DNA of 64,000 bases from Palsa-739 sp035532535 (GCA_035532535.1 DATKQT010000035.1:1-64000), one strand, 5' to 3'; shown: positions 34,175 through 43,500, counted from the stretch's first letter. Notes: generated by a model from the sequence alone, not told the origin. Program-made: numbers and translations.

Positions 34175-35982
34175 CGGACAACCTTAAGCACGTGGCTCTT
34201 CCCAGGCGGCAGCTCGACGAAGTTGCGGCCGATGTGCCACGTCCACTCGGCTCCGGCGAGGAGGTCGCCCACCTTGTAGGTCGGCGGGAGGCCGGTCGCG
34301 ACCGGAAGGATGCACACCCCGCGCTGAGCCGCCGTCGGGTCGAGGTTGACGACGACGATCACGTCGTTGTCGCCCGCGCGCTTCAGATAGGCGAACAGCT
34401 GCTCGTTCTCGGTCTCGAGGAACGTGATGTTGTCGAGGCGCTGCAGCGCAGCGTTTTCCCGTCGCGCTCGGTTGAGCGTCGCGATGAGCGGCAGCAGCGG
34501 GCCGTCGAGTCGCCGCTTCTTCACCTGGTACTTCTCCGAGTCCAGGTATTCCTCGCTGCCTTCGCGCAGCGGCACGTTCTCGAAGCTCTCGAAGCCGGAG
34601 TAGATCCCGTAGGCCGGCGAGAGCGTGGCGGCGAGCACGAGCCGGGCCTCGAACGCGGGCGGCCCGCCGCGTTGCAGGTACTCGTGCAGGATGTCAGGCG
34701 TGTTCGTGAACACGTTCGGCCGGTAGATCTCCGACCAGTCGAGCAGCTGGCCCATGAACTCCAGGAGCTCCCAGCGCGTGTTCTTCCATGTGAAATACGT
34801 GTAGCTCTGTGCGAACCCGGACTTCGCGAGCGTCGTCATCATCGCGGGGCGCGTGAACGCCTCGGCGAGGAAGATCACCTCCGGATGGTCGCGCCGCACC
34901 TCGTCGATGAGCCACTCCCAGAAGGGCACCGGCTTCGTATGCGGGTTGTCGACGCGGAAGACGGTGACGCCGCGCTCGACCCAGGTGAGGACGACGTCTC
35001 GCAGCGCTGCCCAGAGCCCTTTCCAGTCCTCGCTCTCGAAGTTGACGTTGTAGATGTCCTGGTAGCGCTTCGGCGGGTTCTCGGCGTACTTCAACGTCCC
35101 GTCCGGGCGGCGGTTGAACCACTCGGGGTGCTCCTCGAGCCACGGGTGGTCGGGCGAGCACTGGATGGCGAAGTCGATCGCGATCTCGATGCCGTGCTCC
35201 CTCGCGTCGGCGACGAGCCGCTCGAACTCCTTCAGGGAGCCAAGATCGGGATGGACCGCGTCGTGCCCGCCGTCGCTGCTGCCGATCGCCCACGGGCTGC
35301 CCGGATCCTTCGGGCCTGCAGTGAGCGTGTTGTTGCGGCCTTTGCGATTCGTGCGTCCGATCGGATGGATTGGCGGCAGGTAGAGCACGTCGAAGCCGAG
35401 CTCGGCGAACTCCGGCAACAGCTTGCGCACGCCCTCGAAGCCGCCCCACGATCGTGGGAAGAGCTCGTACCACGAACCGAACCGCGCAAGCACGCGGTCG
35501 ACGTCCACCTCGTACACCTCTGACGACGCCATTCCGGAGCGGTCGCCCGGCGGCGCGGCGAGCGCCTCCGCGACCGTCACGGTCGCGCGGCCGAGCAGGG
35601 CGGCGCCCTCGGCGAGCTCGCTGCTGACGTCCTCCTGGCCGCCCTCGACCTTGCGCCGCAATTCGTCCTGAAAGGAGGCGGTCCGGTCCGTCCATGCCTC
35701 GATGCGAAACGACCACGCGCCGGGACGGTCGACCGGGAAGGAGCCGGACCAGTGGTCGTTGCCGAGCGCGGCCAGCGGCGCCTCCTGCCAGCGCGAGGTC
35801 CCGGCCGGCCGGTAGCGCACGACCGCGCCGAGGACGTCGTGCCCGTCGCGAAAGATTCGCGCTGCGACCTCGACGCGCTCCCCGGCGACGCGCTTCACCG
35901 GGAAGCGCCCGCAGTCGACCTGCGGCACGACCTCGAGGATCTGGATGCGCGGCGGCGGTGTGGATGTCTTCGGCAGTGGCAC
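34171..35982 (-). CDS. glgE: maltosyltransferase GlgE (maltose-1-phosphate:alpha-glucan)
   Basis: A 603-residue GH13_3 enzyme. An N-terminal beta-sandwich (VDCGRFPVKRVAGERVEV, then IEAWTDRTASFQDEL) and a helical insert precede the barrel, which has the nucleophile in TVFRVDNPHTKPVPFWEW, the acid/base Glu in IFLAEAFTRPAMM and TPDIL. It extends alpha-1,4-glucan with maltosyl units from maltose-1-phosphate. GTG 35982 fits the family N-terminus and has GGGAGA upstream, although the spacing of 12 bases is long. It leads the glgE-treS-mak-glgB-ggt-glgX operon and diverges from malQ across only 20 bases. Confidence 0.93.
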
Positions 35983-36002
35983 AGGCGCAGGAAGTCTCCC
36001 GG
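35983..36002. promoter_or_regulatory. 20-base divergent gap with back-to-back ribosome-binding sites
   Basis: AGGAAG (35989-35994) faces malQ with 8-base spacing. GGGAGA on the minus strand (36000-35995) faces glgE with 12-base spacing. There is no room for promoters here, so each gene's promoter must lie inside the other gene's coding sequence and the two mRNAs overlap at their 5' ends. Confidence 0.55.
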
Positions 36003-37223
36003 ATGGGAGAGGATCAATACGTGGAGCTCGGTCGCTCGTCCGGAATCCTGCTCCATCCGACCTCGCTCCCGGGCGGTCGACTGGGCGACGAGGCCTACCG
36101 CTTCGTCGACTGGCTGGCGGAGGCCGGGCAATCGTGGTGGCAGATGCTGCCGATCGGCCCGCCGGACGAATTCGGCTCGCCGTACCGGACGACGTCGGCG
36201 TTCGCGGGATCGCCGGCGCTGCTCGCCGATCCCGCGGCGCCGGTGAGCGCAGCGGAGATCGAGGAGTTCGTCGGGGCGGAGCCGTACTGGAGCGCGGAGT
36301 GGGCGCACTTCGAGGGCGCAGGCTCGCTTGCCGACCAGGTGCGGTTCGACCGCGAGTGGACGGCCCTGCGCAAATACGCACGCGAGCGCGGCGTGCGGCT
36401 GATCGGAGATGTCCCGATCTATGTCTCAGACATCGGCGCGGACATCCAGGCGTGGCCGGAGCTGTTCGCGCACGGCGAAGTCGCCGGCGCGCCGCCCGAC
36501 CCGCTGAACGCGAACGGCCAGCACTGGGGCAACCCCTTGTACGACTGGCCGGCGCATCGCGCCACCGGCTTTCGCTGGTGGGTCGAGCGCTTCCGCCGCA
36601 CGTTCGAGCACGTGGACATGGCGCGCATCGATCACTTCCGCGGCTTCGTCTCGTACTGGGCCATCCCCGCCGGCCTCAAGACAGCGCGCAACGGTCACTG
36701 GCGCCGCGCGCCCGGCGCCGAGCTCTTCGCCGCGATCGAAGCCGCGCTCGGCGATCTCCCTCTGATCGCGGAGGATCTCGGCGTGATCACGCCGCCGGTC
36801 TACCGCCTGCGCGACGAGCTCGGGCTCCCGGGCATCGTCGTCCTCCACTGGGCATTCGGCCGACCGCCGTCGAACTTGCACGCGCCCCCGAACCATCCGG
36901 AGAACGCGGTCGTGTACACGAGCACGCACGACACGGACACGGCGGTGGGATGGTTCGCCTCCTTGACCCGCAAACAGCAGGCGGCGACCGGGCTCGACCC
37001 GGCCGAGCCGAACTGGGGGCTGATCCGCCTCGCGATGACCTCGCGCGCGCGCCTCGCGATCGTCCCCGTCCAGGACGTGCTCGGCCTCGGCACCGAGGGA
37101 CGGATGAACTACCCCGGCCGGACGTACGGGAACTGGGGCTGGCGGTACCGCCGGGGCGACCTGACTCCGGAGCTCGCGGCACGGCTGCGCGCAGCAACCG
37201 AGGGCGGTCGGCGGGTCGGGTGA
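36003..37223 (+). CDS. malQ: compact 4-alpha-glucanotransferase (amylomaltase)
   Basis: A 406-residue GH77 enzyme. It has the opening SSGILLHPTSLPGG, WWQMLPIGPPDEFGSPY, the nucleophile in MARIDHFRGF, the acid/base Glu in LIAEDLGVITPP, and YTSTHDTDTAVGWF. It disproportionates maltodextrins released by GlgX. Typical bacterial amylomaltases have about 500 residues. Here about 75-80 are missing between FAGSPALL and the EWTALRKYARERG helix, the region that normally carries a WLxDYALFxALK helix. The reading frame is continuous and the catalytic residues are intact, so this is a natural short form rather than a frameshift. ATG 36003 follows AGGAAG. Confidence 0.9.
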   Translation: MGEDQYVELGRSSGILLHPTSLPGGRLGDEAYRFVDWLAEAGQSWWQMLPIGPPDEFGSPYRTTSAFAGSPALLADPAAPVSAAEIEEFVGAEPYWSAEWAHFEGAGSLADQVRFDREWTALRKYARERGVRLIGDVPIYVSDIGADIQAWPELFAHGEVAGAPPDPLNANGQHWGNPLYDWPAHRATGFRWWVERFRRTFEHVDMARIDHFRGFVSYWAIPAGLKTARNGHWRRAPGAELFAAIEAALGDLPLIAEDLGVITPPVYRLRDELGLPGIVVLHWAFGRPPSNLHAPPNHPENAVVYTSTHDTDTAVGWFASLTRKQQAATGLDPAEPNWGLIRLAMTSRARLAIVPVQDVLGLGTEGRMNYPGRTYGNWGWRYRRGDLTPELAARLRAATEGGRRVG

Positions 37224-37230
37224 AAACGAG

Positions 37231-37255
37231 CAGCGCCCCTCGGGCAGGGGCGCTG
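37231..37255 (+). terminator. strong hairpin terminator after malQ
   Basis: CAGCGCCCCT-CGGGC-AGGGGCGCTG forms a perfect 10-base stem with a 5-base loop, 7 bases after the malQ stop, followed by TCGTT. It insulates malQ from the CYTH-CHAD gene. Confidence 0.75.
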
Positions 37256-37357
37256 TCGTTCGGTGCCGTACGGAGGGCTCTGCTCGACCCTATGCCCGGC
37301 CCTCGGGTCCAGTGGGCGGCGATCGTGTAACGGTCCGGTGAAAGCGCGCCGGATGGC

Positions 37358-37363
37358 TAAGGT
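37358..37363 (+). promoter_or_regulatory. -10 hexamer TAAGGT for the CYTH-CHAD gene
   Basis: TAAGGT ends 7 bases before GTG 37371, which supports that GTG as a leaderless start rather than the upstream ATG 37353. Confidence 0.5.
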
Positions 37364-37370
37364 CAGGCCC

Positions 37371-38747
37371 GTGGAGGCGGTCGCCGAGTACGAGCGCAAG
37401 CTGGACGCTCCGGAGGGCTTCGAGCTCCCCGACCTGGGCGGGGAGCCGCTCGAGCCGCGCGTGTTCACGTCGATCTACCACGACACGGCCGACTGCTCGC
37501 TCGCGCACGCCGGGATCACGCTGCGCCGGCGCACAGAGCGGGGACGCAGCCTCTGGCAACTGAAGCTCCCGGCCGGCGACGCGAGGCTCGAGCTCGAGGA
37601 GGTTGGTGGGCCTGCCGGAGCGCCGAAGTCGATCGCGCAGCTGCTCGTCGCGCACCTGCGGCACGGACCGGTCGCACCCGTCGCCGAGCTGCGCACACGC
37701 CGGCACGGAGCGCTCGTTGCGCGCAACGGCAGTACGGCCGAGGTGACGATCGACGACGTCTCGGTCATGGACGCGCTCCGCGTCGTCGAGGAGTTCGTCG
37801 AGATCGAGGTCGAGCTGAAGCAAGGCAAGCCGAAGCAGCTCGATGGCATCGCGAGCGACCTGGAACACGCGGGCGCCCGGCTGACGGATGGCACGCCGAA
37901 GTTGTTCCGAGTGCTGCGTCTTCCGGTCGACCTCCATACGCCCACGGGTCCGCTCGATGCTCTGCGCATACGGCTGCACGCGCAGCTGCGCACCGTGCTC
38001 GCCAACGATCCCGGCACGCGGCTCGGCCGCGATCCGGAGAGCCTGCACGACATGCGCGTCGCCGTCCGCCGCTCGCGCGCGCTCTTGCGCGCCGGACAAC
38101 CGCTGTACGCGAATGACGTGAGCGGTCTCGCCGAAGAGCTGCGCTGGGTGGGCGAGAAGCTCGGCGCCGTCCGCGACCTCGACGTCCTCCTCGAGCGCCT
38201 GCGTGCGGAGACCGAGGACCTGGATCCTGGCGACCGCACAGCATCTCGCGCTTTGCTGCGGACGCTCGAGCGGCGGCGCACGAGCGCGCGCACGTCGCTC
38301 CTGAAGGTGCTCGGCAGCGACCGATACTTCGCGCTGCTCGATCGCTTCGCCGCGGAGATCGATGCGCTCACGTCCAGCGGTGTCGACGTCACGCTCGACG
38401 ATCTTGCGAAGCGCGAGTTGAAGAAGCTGCGCAAGGACGTCCGCGCAACGGGCGCGGAGCCGGCGAACGACGAGCTGCACGCTCTACGCAAGCGCGGCAA
38501 GCGCGTCCGCTACGCATACGAGCTCGCCGGGAAGAACGCGGTCGTCAAGCATGCCAAAGCGCTGCAGGACGTCCTCGGCGAGCATCAGGACTCTGTCGTC
38601 GCGGAGACGACGCTGCGCGACCTCTCCTCGGCGCCGGACAGGGCGATCGTCGCCGGCCGCCTGATCGAGCGCGAGCGCGCCCGGCGCGCAAACGCGCGCA
38701 ATCGTTGGCGCAAGGCCTGGGACAGCCTCGCCCGCGCCGCGAAGTGA
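37371..38747 (+). CDS. CYTH-CHAD domain protein (polyphosphate-associated)
   Basis: A 458-residue fusion. The N-terminal CYTH triphosphate tunnel domain carries EYERKLD (the ExExK motif) and further acidic/basic strands (VEIEVELKQGK). From about residue 200 the CHAD helical domain has repeated HDMRVAVRRSRALLR, ELRWVGEKLGAVRDLDVLLER and LRKRGKRVRYAYEL motifs with the conserved His and basic residues. CHAD domains bind polyphosphate, and CYTH domains hydrolyse or bind inorganic tri- or polyphosphates. It is followed by nudix, ppx and ppk genes, which supports a polyphosphate role. GTG 37371 is preferred to ATG 37353 because TAAGGT lies 7 bases upstream. Confidence 0.88.
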   Translation: MEAVAEYERKLDAPEGFELPDLGGEPLEPRVFTSIYHDTADCSLAHAGITLRRRTERGRSLWQLKLPAGDARLELEEVGGPAGAPKSIAQLLVAHLRHGPVAPVAELRTRRHGALVARNGSTAEVTIDDVSVMDALRVVEEFVEIEVELKQGKPKQLDGIASDLEHAGARLTDGTPKLFRVLRLPVDLHTPTGPLDALRIRLHAQLRTVLANDPGTRLGRDPESLHDMRVAVRRSRALLRAGQPLYANDVSGLAEELRWVGEKLGAVRDLDVLLERLRAETEDLDPGDRTASRALLRTLERRRTSARTSLLKVLGSDRYFALLDRFAAEIDALTSSGVDVTLDDLAKRELKKLRKDVRATGAEPANDELHALRKRGKRVRYAYELAGKNAVVKHAKALQDVLGEHQDSVVAETTLRDLSSAPDRAIVAGRLIERERARRANARNRWRKAWDSLARAAK

Positions 38748-39112
38748 CCGACGTCGTCCGCGCAGCCGGCGGCGTGATCCAGCGCGGCGGCGACGTGCTC
38801 CTCGTGCATCGTCCGAGATATGACGACTGGACCTTTCCGAAAGGGAAAGCGGAGGAGGGCGAGTCGGACGAGGACTGCGCGCTCCGTGAGGTGCACGAGG
38901 AGACCGGCCTGCGCTGTGTGCTCGAGGACGAGCTTCCCTCGACGCACTACGTCGATGCGAAGGGCAGGCCGAAGCGCGTGCGCTGGTGGCGCATGAGCGT
39001 GCAGGCGGACGACGGCTTTGCGGCGAACGAGGAGGTCGACGAACTGCGCTGGGTCGACCAGGTGACGGCCGCTGGCCTCCTCAGCTATCCGCGCGACGTG
39101 ACCTTGCTCTAG
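38744..39112 (+). CDS. Nudix hydrolase (MutT-like)
   Basis: A 122-residue Nudix protein. The Nudix box runs from GKAEEGE through REVHEETGL, matching GX5EX7REUXEEXGU. The N-terminus AAGGVIQRGGDVLLVHRP is MutT1-like, and the Lys-Gly before the box (FPKGKAEEGE) is as in diadenosine-polyphosphate and MutT1 hydrolases. It starts at GTG 38744, overlapping the CYTH-CHAD stop by 4 bases (GTGA), so the two are co-translated. Its stop is interlocked with that of ppx in CTAG. Likely substrates are 8-oxo-GTP or (di)nucleoside polyphosphates. Confidence 0.9.
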   Translation: MTDVVRAAGGVIQRGGDVLLVHRPRYDDWTFPKGKAEEGESDEDCALREVHEETGLRCVLEDELPSTHYVDAKGRPKRVRWWRMSVQADDGFAANEEVDELRWVDQVTAAGLLSYPRDVTLL

Positions 39113-39966
39113 GCGGCGAGCTCGGCGAGGGTGGCAAGCACCGCGCCCTCGCGGATGCCGCCGTCGCACACGTGGAGGGGAACGCCGAGCCGCTGCTGGA
39201 CCTCGGAGAGGAGCACGATTCCGGCCGGGAGAATCCGGGCACGGGTTCGATGCACGCCGTACCGGCGCGCGATGGTCTGTTCGCGCTTCGTCTCGACAAT
39301 GCGCAGCGCTTCCGCGAGCTCTGCCTCGCCGAGCCAGGGACCGACGAGCCGACGCGCCGCGCGCGCGCTGCCGCCGACGGCGAGAGCGACCTCGACCTGC
39401 GGCGGCACGACCGCCTCGAATGCCCGCGACGCTTCGGCCTGAGCAGCCTCGGTTCCTTCGACGCGCTCCGTCAACCGAACGGAGCCGAGGTCGACGGACC
39501 GCACCCAGCGGGGGTCCGCTCCGGGAGCTCCGACGGCTATCTCCGTCGATGCGCCCCCGACGTCGCAGACCGCGATCGCACGCGGCAAGGGGACGTCGGC
39601 GGTCGCGACCGCCCCGGCGTAGGCGAGCCGTCCCTCCTCCTCGGTCGAGAGCACGCGCACCATGTGTGCCGCAGTGCGCGTGATCGCGTCGACGAGCGCG
39701 TCGGCATTCGCGCTCTGCCGGCCCGGCGCGGTGAGGAACACGTCGAGCGTCTCTGCGCCGCCGCGGCGTGCCAGGCCGCAGAGCTTGCCGACGGCTTTCG
39801 CGGCGGCCGCAATGCTCACGTCGGAGACGACACCGGTGCGCTCGATCTCCGCGCCGAGCGAGAGCCGCACGCGCTCCTTCTCCAGCGGTACGAGGTCGCG
39901 GCCGTCCACCTGCGCCAGGAGCAGGCGAATGGTGTTCGACCCGACGTCGACGACTCCGATGCGCAC
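39109..39966 (-). CDS. ppx: exopolyphosphatase/guanosine pentaphosphatase (Ppx/GppA family)
   Basis: A 285-residue ASKHA-fold phosphatase. The N-terminal VVDVGSNTIRLLLA, the EEEGRLAYAGA motif and VCDVGGASTEIAVG form the active site of the family. It hydrolyses terminal phosphates of polyphosphate or pppGpp. It is the short two-domain type common in actinomycetes, lacking the C-terminal HD domain. GTG 39966 is the start; TACCAT ends 8 bases upstream on the minus strand. It follows ppk on the same strand by 80 bases. Confidence 0.9.
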   Translation of the reverse strand: MRIGVVDVGSNTIRLLLAQVDGRDLVPLEKERVRLSLGAEIERTGVVSDVSIAAAAKAVGKLCGLARRGGAETLDVFLTAPGRQSANADALVDAITRTAAHMVRVLSTEEEGRLAYAGAVATADVPLPRAIAVCDVGGASTEIAVGAPGADPRWVRSVDLGSVRLTERVEGTEAAQAEASRAFEAVVPPQVEVALAVGGSARAARRLVGPWLGEAELAEALRIVETKREQTIARRYGVHRTRARILPAGIVLLSEVQQRLGVPLHVCDGGIREGAVLATLAELAA

Positions 39967-40046
39967 AACCGTGCATGGTAGGTCCCCCGCCGGAGGACGG
40001 CTCAATCGCGCTGTGAACAGCCGGGGCCGAAGTCGCGAGAACGTTG

Positions 40047-42140
40047 CTATCGCGCCGCGCGGGCGAGCGAGACCCGGCGGCGGGCCCGCCGCATCATCGT
40101 TGCCTGCGCCGAGCGGATGCGCTCGTCCTTCTTCGTCCGGACGCGCTCCCACGTTCCGTCGGAGCGAAGCTCCCACGAGGAGGTGTTGTCGGTGAGCAGC
40201 GTCTCGAAGGTCGCGGCCAGCTCGGCCTGGATCGCGACGTCCTCCACCGGCGCGACGACCTCGACGCGATGGTCGAGGTTGCGCGGCATCATGTCCGCGC
40301 TCCCGAGGTAGTACGCGGTGCGGTCGCCTGCCTCGAAGAAGAAGAGGCGGCTGTGCTCCAGAAAGCGGCCGAGCACACTGCGCACGCGGATGTTGTCGCT
40401 CAGTCCGGGAATCCCCGGGCGGAGCGAGCACACACCGCGCACGAGCAGTTCGATGCGTGCGCCGGCCTCCGACGCGGCATACAGCTCGTCGATCACCTCG
40501 GTGTGCGTGAGCCCGTTCACCTTGATGCGGATGCGGGCCCTGCGACCGTCACGCGCCGCCGCCGCGACTCCGCGGATCTCGTCGATGAGGCGCTGCCGCA
40601 GCGTGAACGGTGCGACGAGCAGCTTGCGGAAATGGGCGGGACGGCCGAAACCCGTGACGTAGTTGAAGAGATCGGCGACGTCGGCGGCGATGTCCTCGTC
40701 CGCGGTGAAGAGACCAAAGTCCTCGTACGCGCGCGCGGTGACGCTGTTGTAGTTGCCTGTGCCGATGTGGACGTACCGGCGGAGCCCGCCTCCCTCGCGA
40801 CGGACGACGAGCGTCATCTTCGCGTGGATCTTCAGCGACGGGAATCCATACGCGACGTGTACACCCGCCTGCTCCATCGCCCGCGACCACTCGATGTTTC
40901 GCCGCTCGTCACCGCGAGCCTTGATCTCGACGAGACACACGGTCTGCTTACCGTTCTCCGAGGCCTCGATCAACGCCGGCACGAGCGGCGACTCGTCGCT
41001 CGTCCGATACACCGTCGACTTGAGCGCGATGACGTCCGGGTCCTGGGCGCATTCGTCTGCGAATGACTGGAAGCTCGCCCCGAACGAGTCATAGGGATGG
41101 TGGACGAGCACGTCGCCTGCGCGGATGACCGCGAACTGCTCGTCGGCCTCGACGTTCGCGAGCGGCGGCCGCGCAACCGGCAACCACGGGTCGAGCTTCA
41201 GGTCGGGCCGGTCGAGTCTCGTCAGCTCGTTCGCGTCGGCGAGGTCGAGGATCCCCGTCACGGGATAGACGAGGTCGTCGGCGACTCTGAGGCCCTGCTG
41301 CAGACGCTCACGCATCGGGCGGGACATCGAGCTCGACACCTCGAGACGCGTGACCTCCCCGAAGCGCCGCCGGCGAAGCTCGAGCTCGACCGCCTCGAGC
41401 AGGTCATCGGCCTCGTCCGAGACCTCGAGATCGGCGTCGCGCGTGACCCGGAACACCGAGCGCTCGAGGATGTCCATGCCGGGGAAGAGAGACGGCAAGA
41501 AGTGTGTGAGCACCTGCTCGAGCGGAACGAAGCGGCCGGCGTCGCCGACGGAGACGAACCGGGGCAGACCCTCGGGAACCTTCACGCGCGCGAACCGCTC
41601 GTCGCCCGACTCGGGATCGCGGGCGAACACGGCGAGGCTGACGGAGAGCGCCGAGATGTACGGGAAGGGCTGGCCCGGCCCGACGGCCAGCGGCGTCAGC
41701 ACCGGGTAGATCTCATGCTCGTACAGGTGCACGAGCTCCTTCAGCTCGTGGCCGCCGAGATCGTCGATCCCGGACACCACGATGCCCTCGTCGGAGAGGG
41801 CCGGACACAGCTCGTCGGACCAGATCCGTGCCTGCTCCGCGTACAGCTCGAGGACCCGCGCGCGCGACTCAGCGATCGTCTGCTGCGGCGTCCGCCCATC
41901 CGGCGAGCGCACGGCGACGCCGGCCGCCGCCTGACCCGTGAGGCCGGCGATGCGCGTCATGAAGAACTCGTCCAGCATCGAGGAGAAGATCGCGCAGAAG
42001 CGCACGCGCTCCAGGAGCGGCAGGCTCGCGTCGGAGGCGATGTCGAGCACGCGGGCGTCGTAGTCGAGGAAGGACAGCTCGCGGTTGATGAGCCGATCGC
42101 CGCCGGTCGGAGCCCGCTTCTTTCCACGCACAGCTGCCAT
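40047..42140 (-). CDS. ppk: polyphosphate kinase 1
   Basis: A 697-residue Ppk1. It starts with RLINRELSFLDYDARVL, typical of the N domain, and carries the autophosphorylated His in SLKIHAKMTLV (about residue 439) and the second catalytic His in NLDHRVEVVAPV (about 622). It makes polyphosphate reversibly from ATP at the cytoplasmic side of the membrane. I chose ATG 42140; GTG 42155 is an in-frame alternative. It runs in the same direction as ppx and close to phoU and pst. Confidence 0.95.
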   Translation of the reverse strand: MAAVRGKKRAPTGGDRLINRELSFLDYDARVLDIASDASLPLLERVRFCAIFSSMLDEFFMTRIAGLTGQAAAGVAVRSPDGRTPQQTIAESRARVLELYAEQARIWSDELCPALSDEGIVVSGIDDLGGHELKELVHLYEHEIYPVLTPLAVGPGQPFPYISALSVSLAVFARDPESGDERFARVKVPEGLPRFVSVGDAGRFVPLEQVLTHFLPSLFPGMDILERSVFRVTRDADLEVSDEADDLLEAVELELRRRRFGEVTRLEVSSSMSRPMRERLQQGLRVADDLVYPVTGILDLADANELTRLDRPDLKLDPWLPVARPPLANVEADEQFAVIRAGDVLVHHPYDSFGASFQSFADECAQDPDVIALKSTVYRTSDESPLVPALIEASENGKQTVCLVEIKARGDERRNIEWSRAMEQAGVHVAYGFPSLKIHAKMTLVVRREGGGLRRYVHIGTGNYNSVTARAYEDFGLFTADEDIAADVADLFNYVTGFGRPAHFRKLLVAPFTLRQRLIDEIRGVAAAARDGRRARIRIKVNGLTHTEVIDELYAASEAGARIELLVRGVCSLRPGIPGLSDNIRVRSVLGRFLEHSRLFFFEAGDRTAYYLGSADMMPRNLDHRVEVVAPVEDVAIQAELAATFETLLTDNTSSWELRSDGTWERVRTKKDERIRSAQATMMRRARRRVSLARAAR

Positions 42141-42237
42141 GGGGACAGACCACACTATGCCTCTGCGCCCTCGCGGCGGGTTGCGATCCGGTTACGAGAC
42201 GGCGAAGCACCCTGCCGAGCCTTCCTGCTGAATAGCG

Positions 42238-42819
42238 CTACCTGCGACGCCAGAGCGGCGCGACGAGCGGATCGCTGATCCGCTCGACGAGACGCACGAC
42301 TCGGTCGACGACCGGGCCAAGCAAGCGGACGACCACGAACGCCGCGGCGGCGCCCACGATGACGCCGGCGAGGACGTCACTCGGGTAGTGCGCCCCGATG
42401 AAGAGCCGGCCCACAGCGATCACGATCGCCGCCAGAAGGAGAAAGGCCCCCGCCGCAGCGTCCAAAGCGATCACCGCGAACGCGATCGCGAACGAAACAC
42501 TCGCGTGGTCGCTCGGGAACGACGCGTCGGTGGCACTCGACCACGGATGACTGATGACGTGCGACTCATACGGACGCGGGCGATCCCAGATGGAGTGGAT
42601 GACGAAGTTCACGACATACCCGAGCGCCGCCGCGGCGAAGCCGTTGCCGGCCGCCAGCTTCCAGCGCCTGTCACCGCCTGGGCGCGAGAAGAACCACAGA
42701 GCGCCCGTCGCGACGACCATGAACGGGATGCTCGCCGCCTCGATGCCGTGGAAGAGGCTCCCTACCCAGTGGTGGTGCAGGGAAACGTCATAAATCGCCT
42801 TGTAAAGTCGCCAGTCCAT
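42238..42819 (-). CDS. PAP2-family phosphatase
   Basis: A 193-residue membrane phosphatase with six helices. Motif 1 is the Arg-Pro in IWDRPRPYE (78-85), motif 2 is SFPSDHAS (100-107) and motif 3 is GRLFIGAHYPSD (137-148). It dephosphorylates lipid phosphates (phosphatidic acid or undecaprenyl pyrophosphate) on the outer face. TAAGCT on the minus strand ends 6 bases before ATG 42819 and overlaps the phoU stop codon, so it is transcribed separately or from within the phoU end. Confidence 0.9.
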   Translation of the reverse strand: MDWRLYKAIYDVSLHHHWVGSLFHGIEAASIPFMVVATGALWFFSRPGGDRRWKLAAGNGFAAAALGYVVNFVIHSIWDRPRPYESHVISHPWSSATDASFPSDHASVSFAIAFAVIALDAAAGAFLLLAAIVIAVGRLFIGAHYPSDVLAGVIVGAAAAFVVVRLLGPVVDRVVRLVERISDPLVAPLWRRR

Positions 42820-42825
42820 GCCGAC

Positions 42826-42831
42826 AGCTTA
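42826..42831 (-). promoter_or_regulatory. -10 hexamer TAAGCT for the PAP2 phosphatase gene
   Basis: On the minus strand TAAGCT, which includes the phoU TAA stop, is followed by 6 bases and ATG 42819. Confidence 0.45.
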
Positions 42832-43494
42832 CGCAGCAGGATGTGAGGCGTCGGTGAACTCGCGAAACTCCGCCGTGAGCAGGTAAGCCGTCTGCTCGCC
42901 GATGTCCACCGCACGGTCGCCGATGCGCTCGATCGTGCGGGCGACGACCACCATGCGCAGCCCCCATTCGCGCAACGACGGCTCGGCCATGACGTCGACG
43001 AGGCGCTCGACGAAACGGCGGTTCGCCCGATCGATCAGCTCGTCCAGCTCGACGAGGCTCTCCGCTCCGGCGAGATCACGAGCTGAAAACGAGTCGAGCG
43101 CGACCCGCACCATCTCCTCGGCGCGGTCGCCCATTTCGACGAGCACGCCGCTGAGAGCCGGATCGGGATCCGCATCGGACACAAGTTTCGACAACTTTGC
43201 GACGGTGACGCAGCCATCGCCGCTGCGCTCGAGCAGCAGATTGATGTGGAGCAGCGCCAGAAGCAACCGGAGGTCGCGGGCGACGGGAGTCTGCAGCGCG
43301 AGCAGCGCCTGGATCGAACCCTCGATGGCGAGGAACAGCTGGTCGATCTCGTCGTCGAAGGCAATCACCTCGTCGGCGAGCTCGACGTCCCGTTCCTGAA
43401 GCGCCCGGATCGCGCCACGGACGGCGCTGAGCACGCGCTGGCCCTCTTCCTGGAGCTGCGCCTCGATCCGGTCTAGGGCTTCGTCGATCGCCAT
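42829..43494 (-). CDS. phoU: phosphate transport regulator PhoU
   Basis: A 221-residue PhoU with two repeats of a three-helix bundle, each carrying the metal-binding E(D)xxxD pattern (VIAFDDEIDQL near 46 and LVELDELIDRANRR near 140). It links the Pst transporter to the PhoR kinase and represses the Pho regulon when phosphate is abundant. ATG 43494 follows TACGGT by 6 bases on the minus strand. It diverges from pstS across a 137-base control region instead of following pstB as in E. coli. Confidence 0.92.
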   Translation of the reverse strand: MAIDEALDRIEAQLQEEGQRVLSAVRGAIRALQERDVELADEVIAFDDEIDQLFLAIEGSIQALLALQTPVARDLRLLLALLHINLLLERSGDGCVTVAKLSKLVSDADPDPALSGVLVEMGDRAEEMVRVALDSFSARDLAGAESLVELDELIDRANRRFVERLVDVMAEPSLREWGLRMVVVARTIERIGDRAVDIGEQTAYLLTAEFREFTDASHPAA

Positions 43495-43500
43495 CACGAC

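Noticed and set aside
36003..37223. Frameshift or sequencing error as the cause of the short MalQ
   Set aside because: The missing WLxDYALF region is not present in the other frames, and the reading frame and catalytic motifs are continuous.
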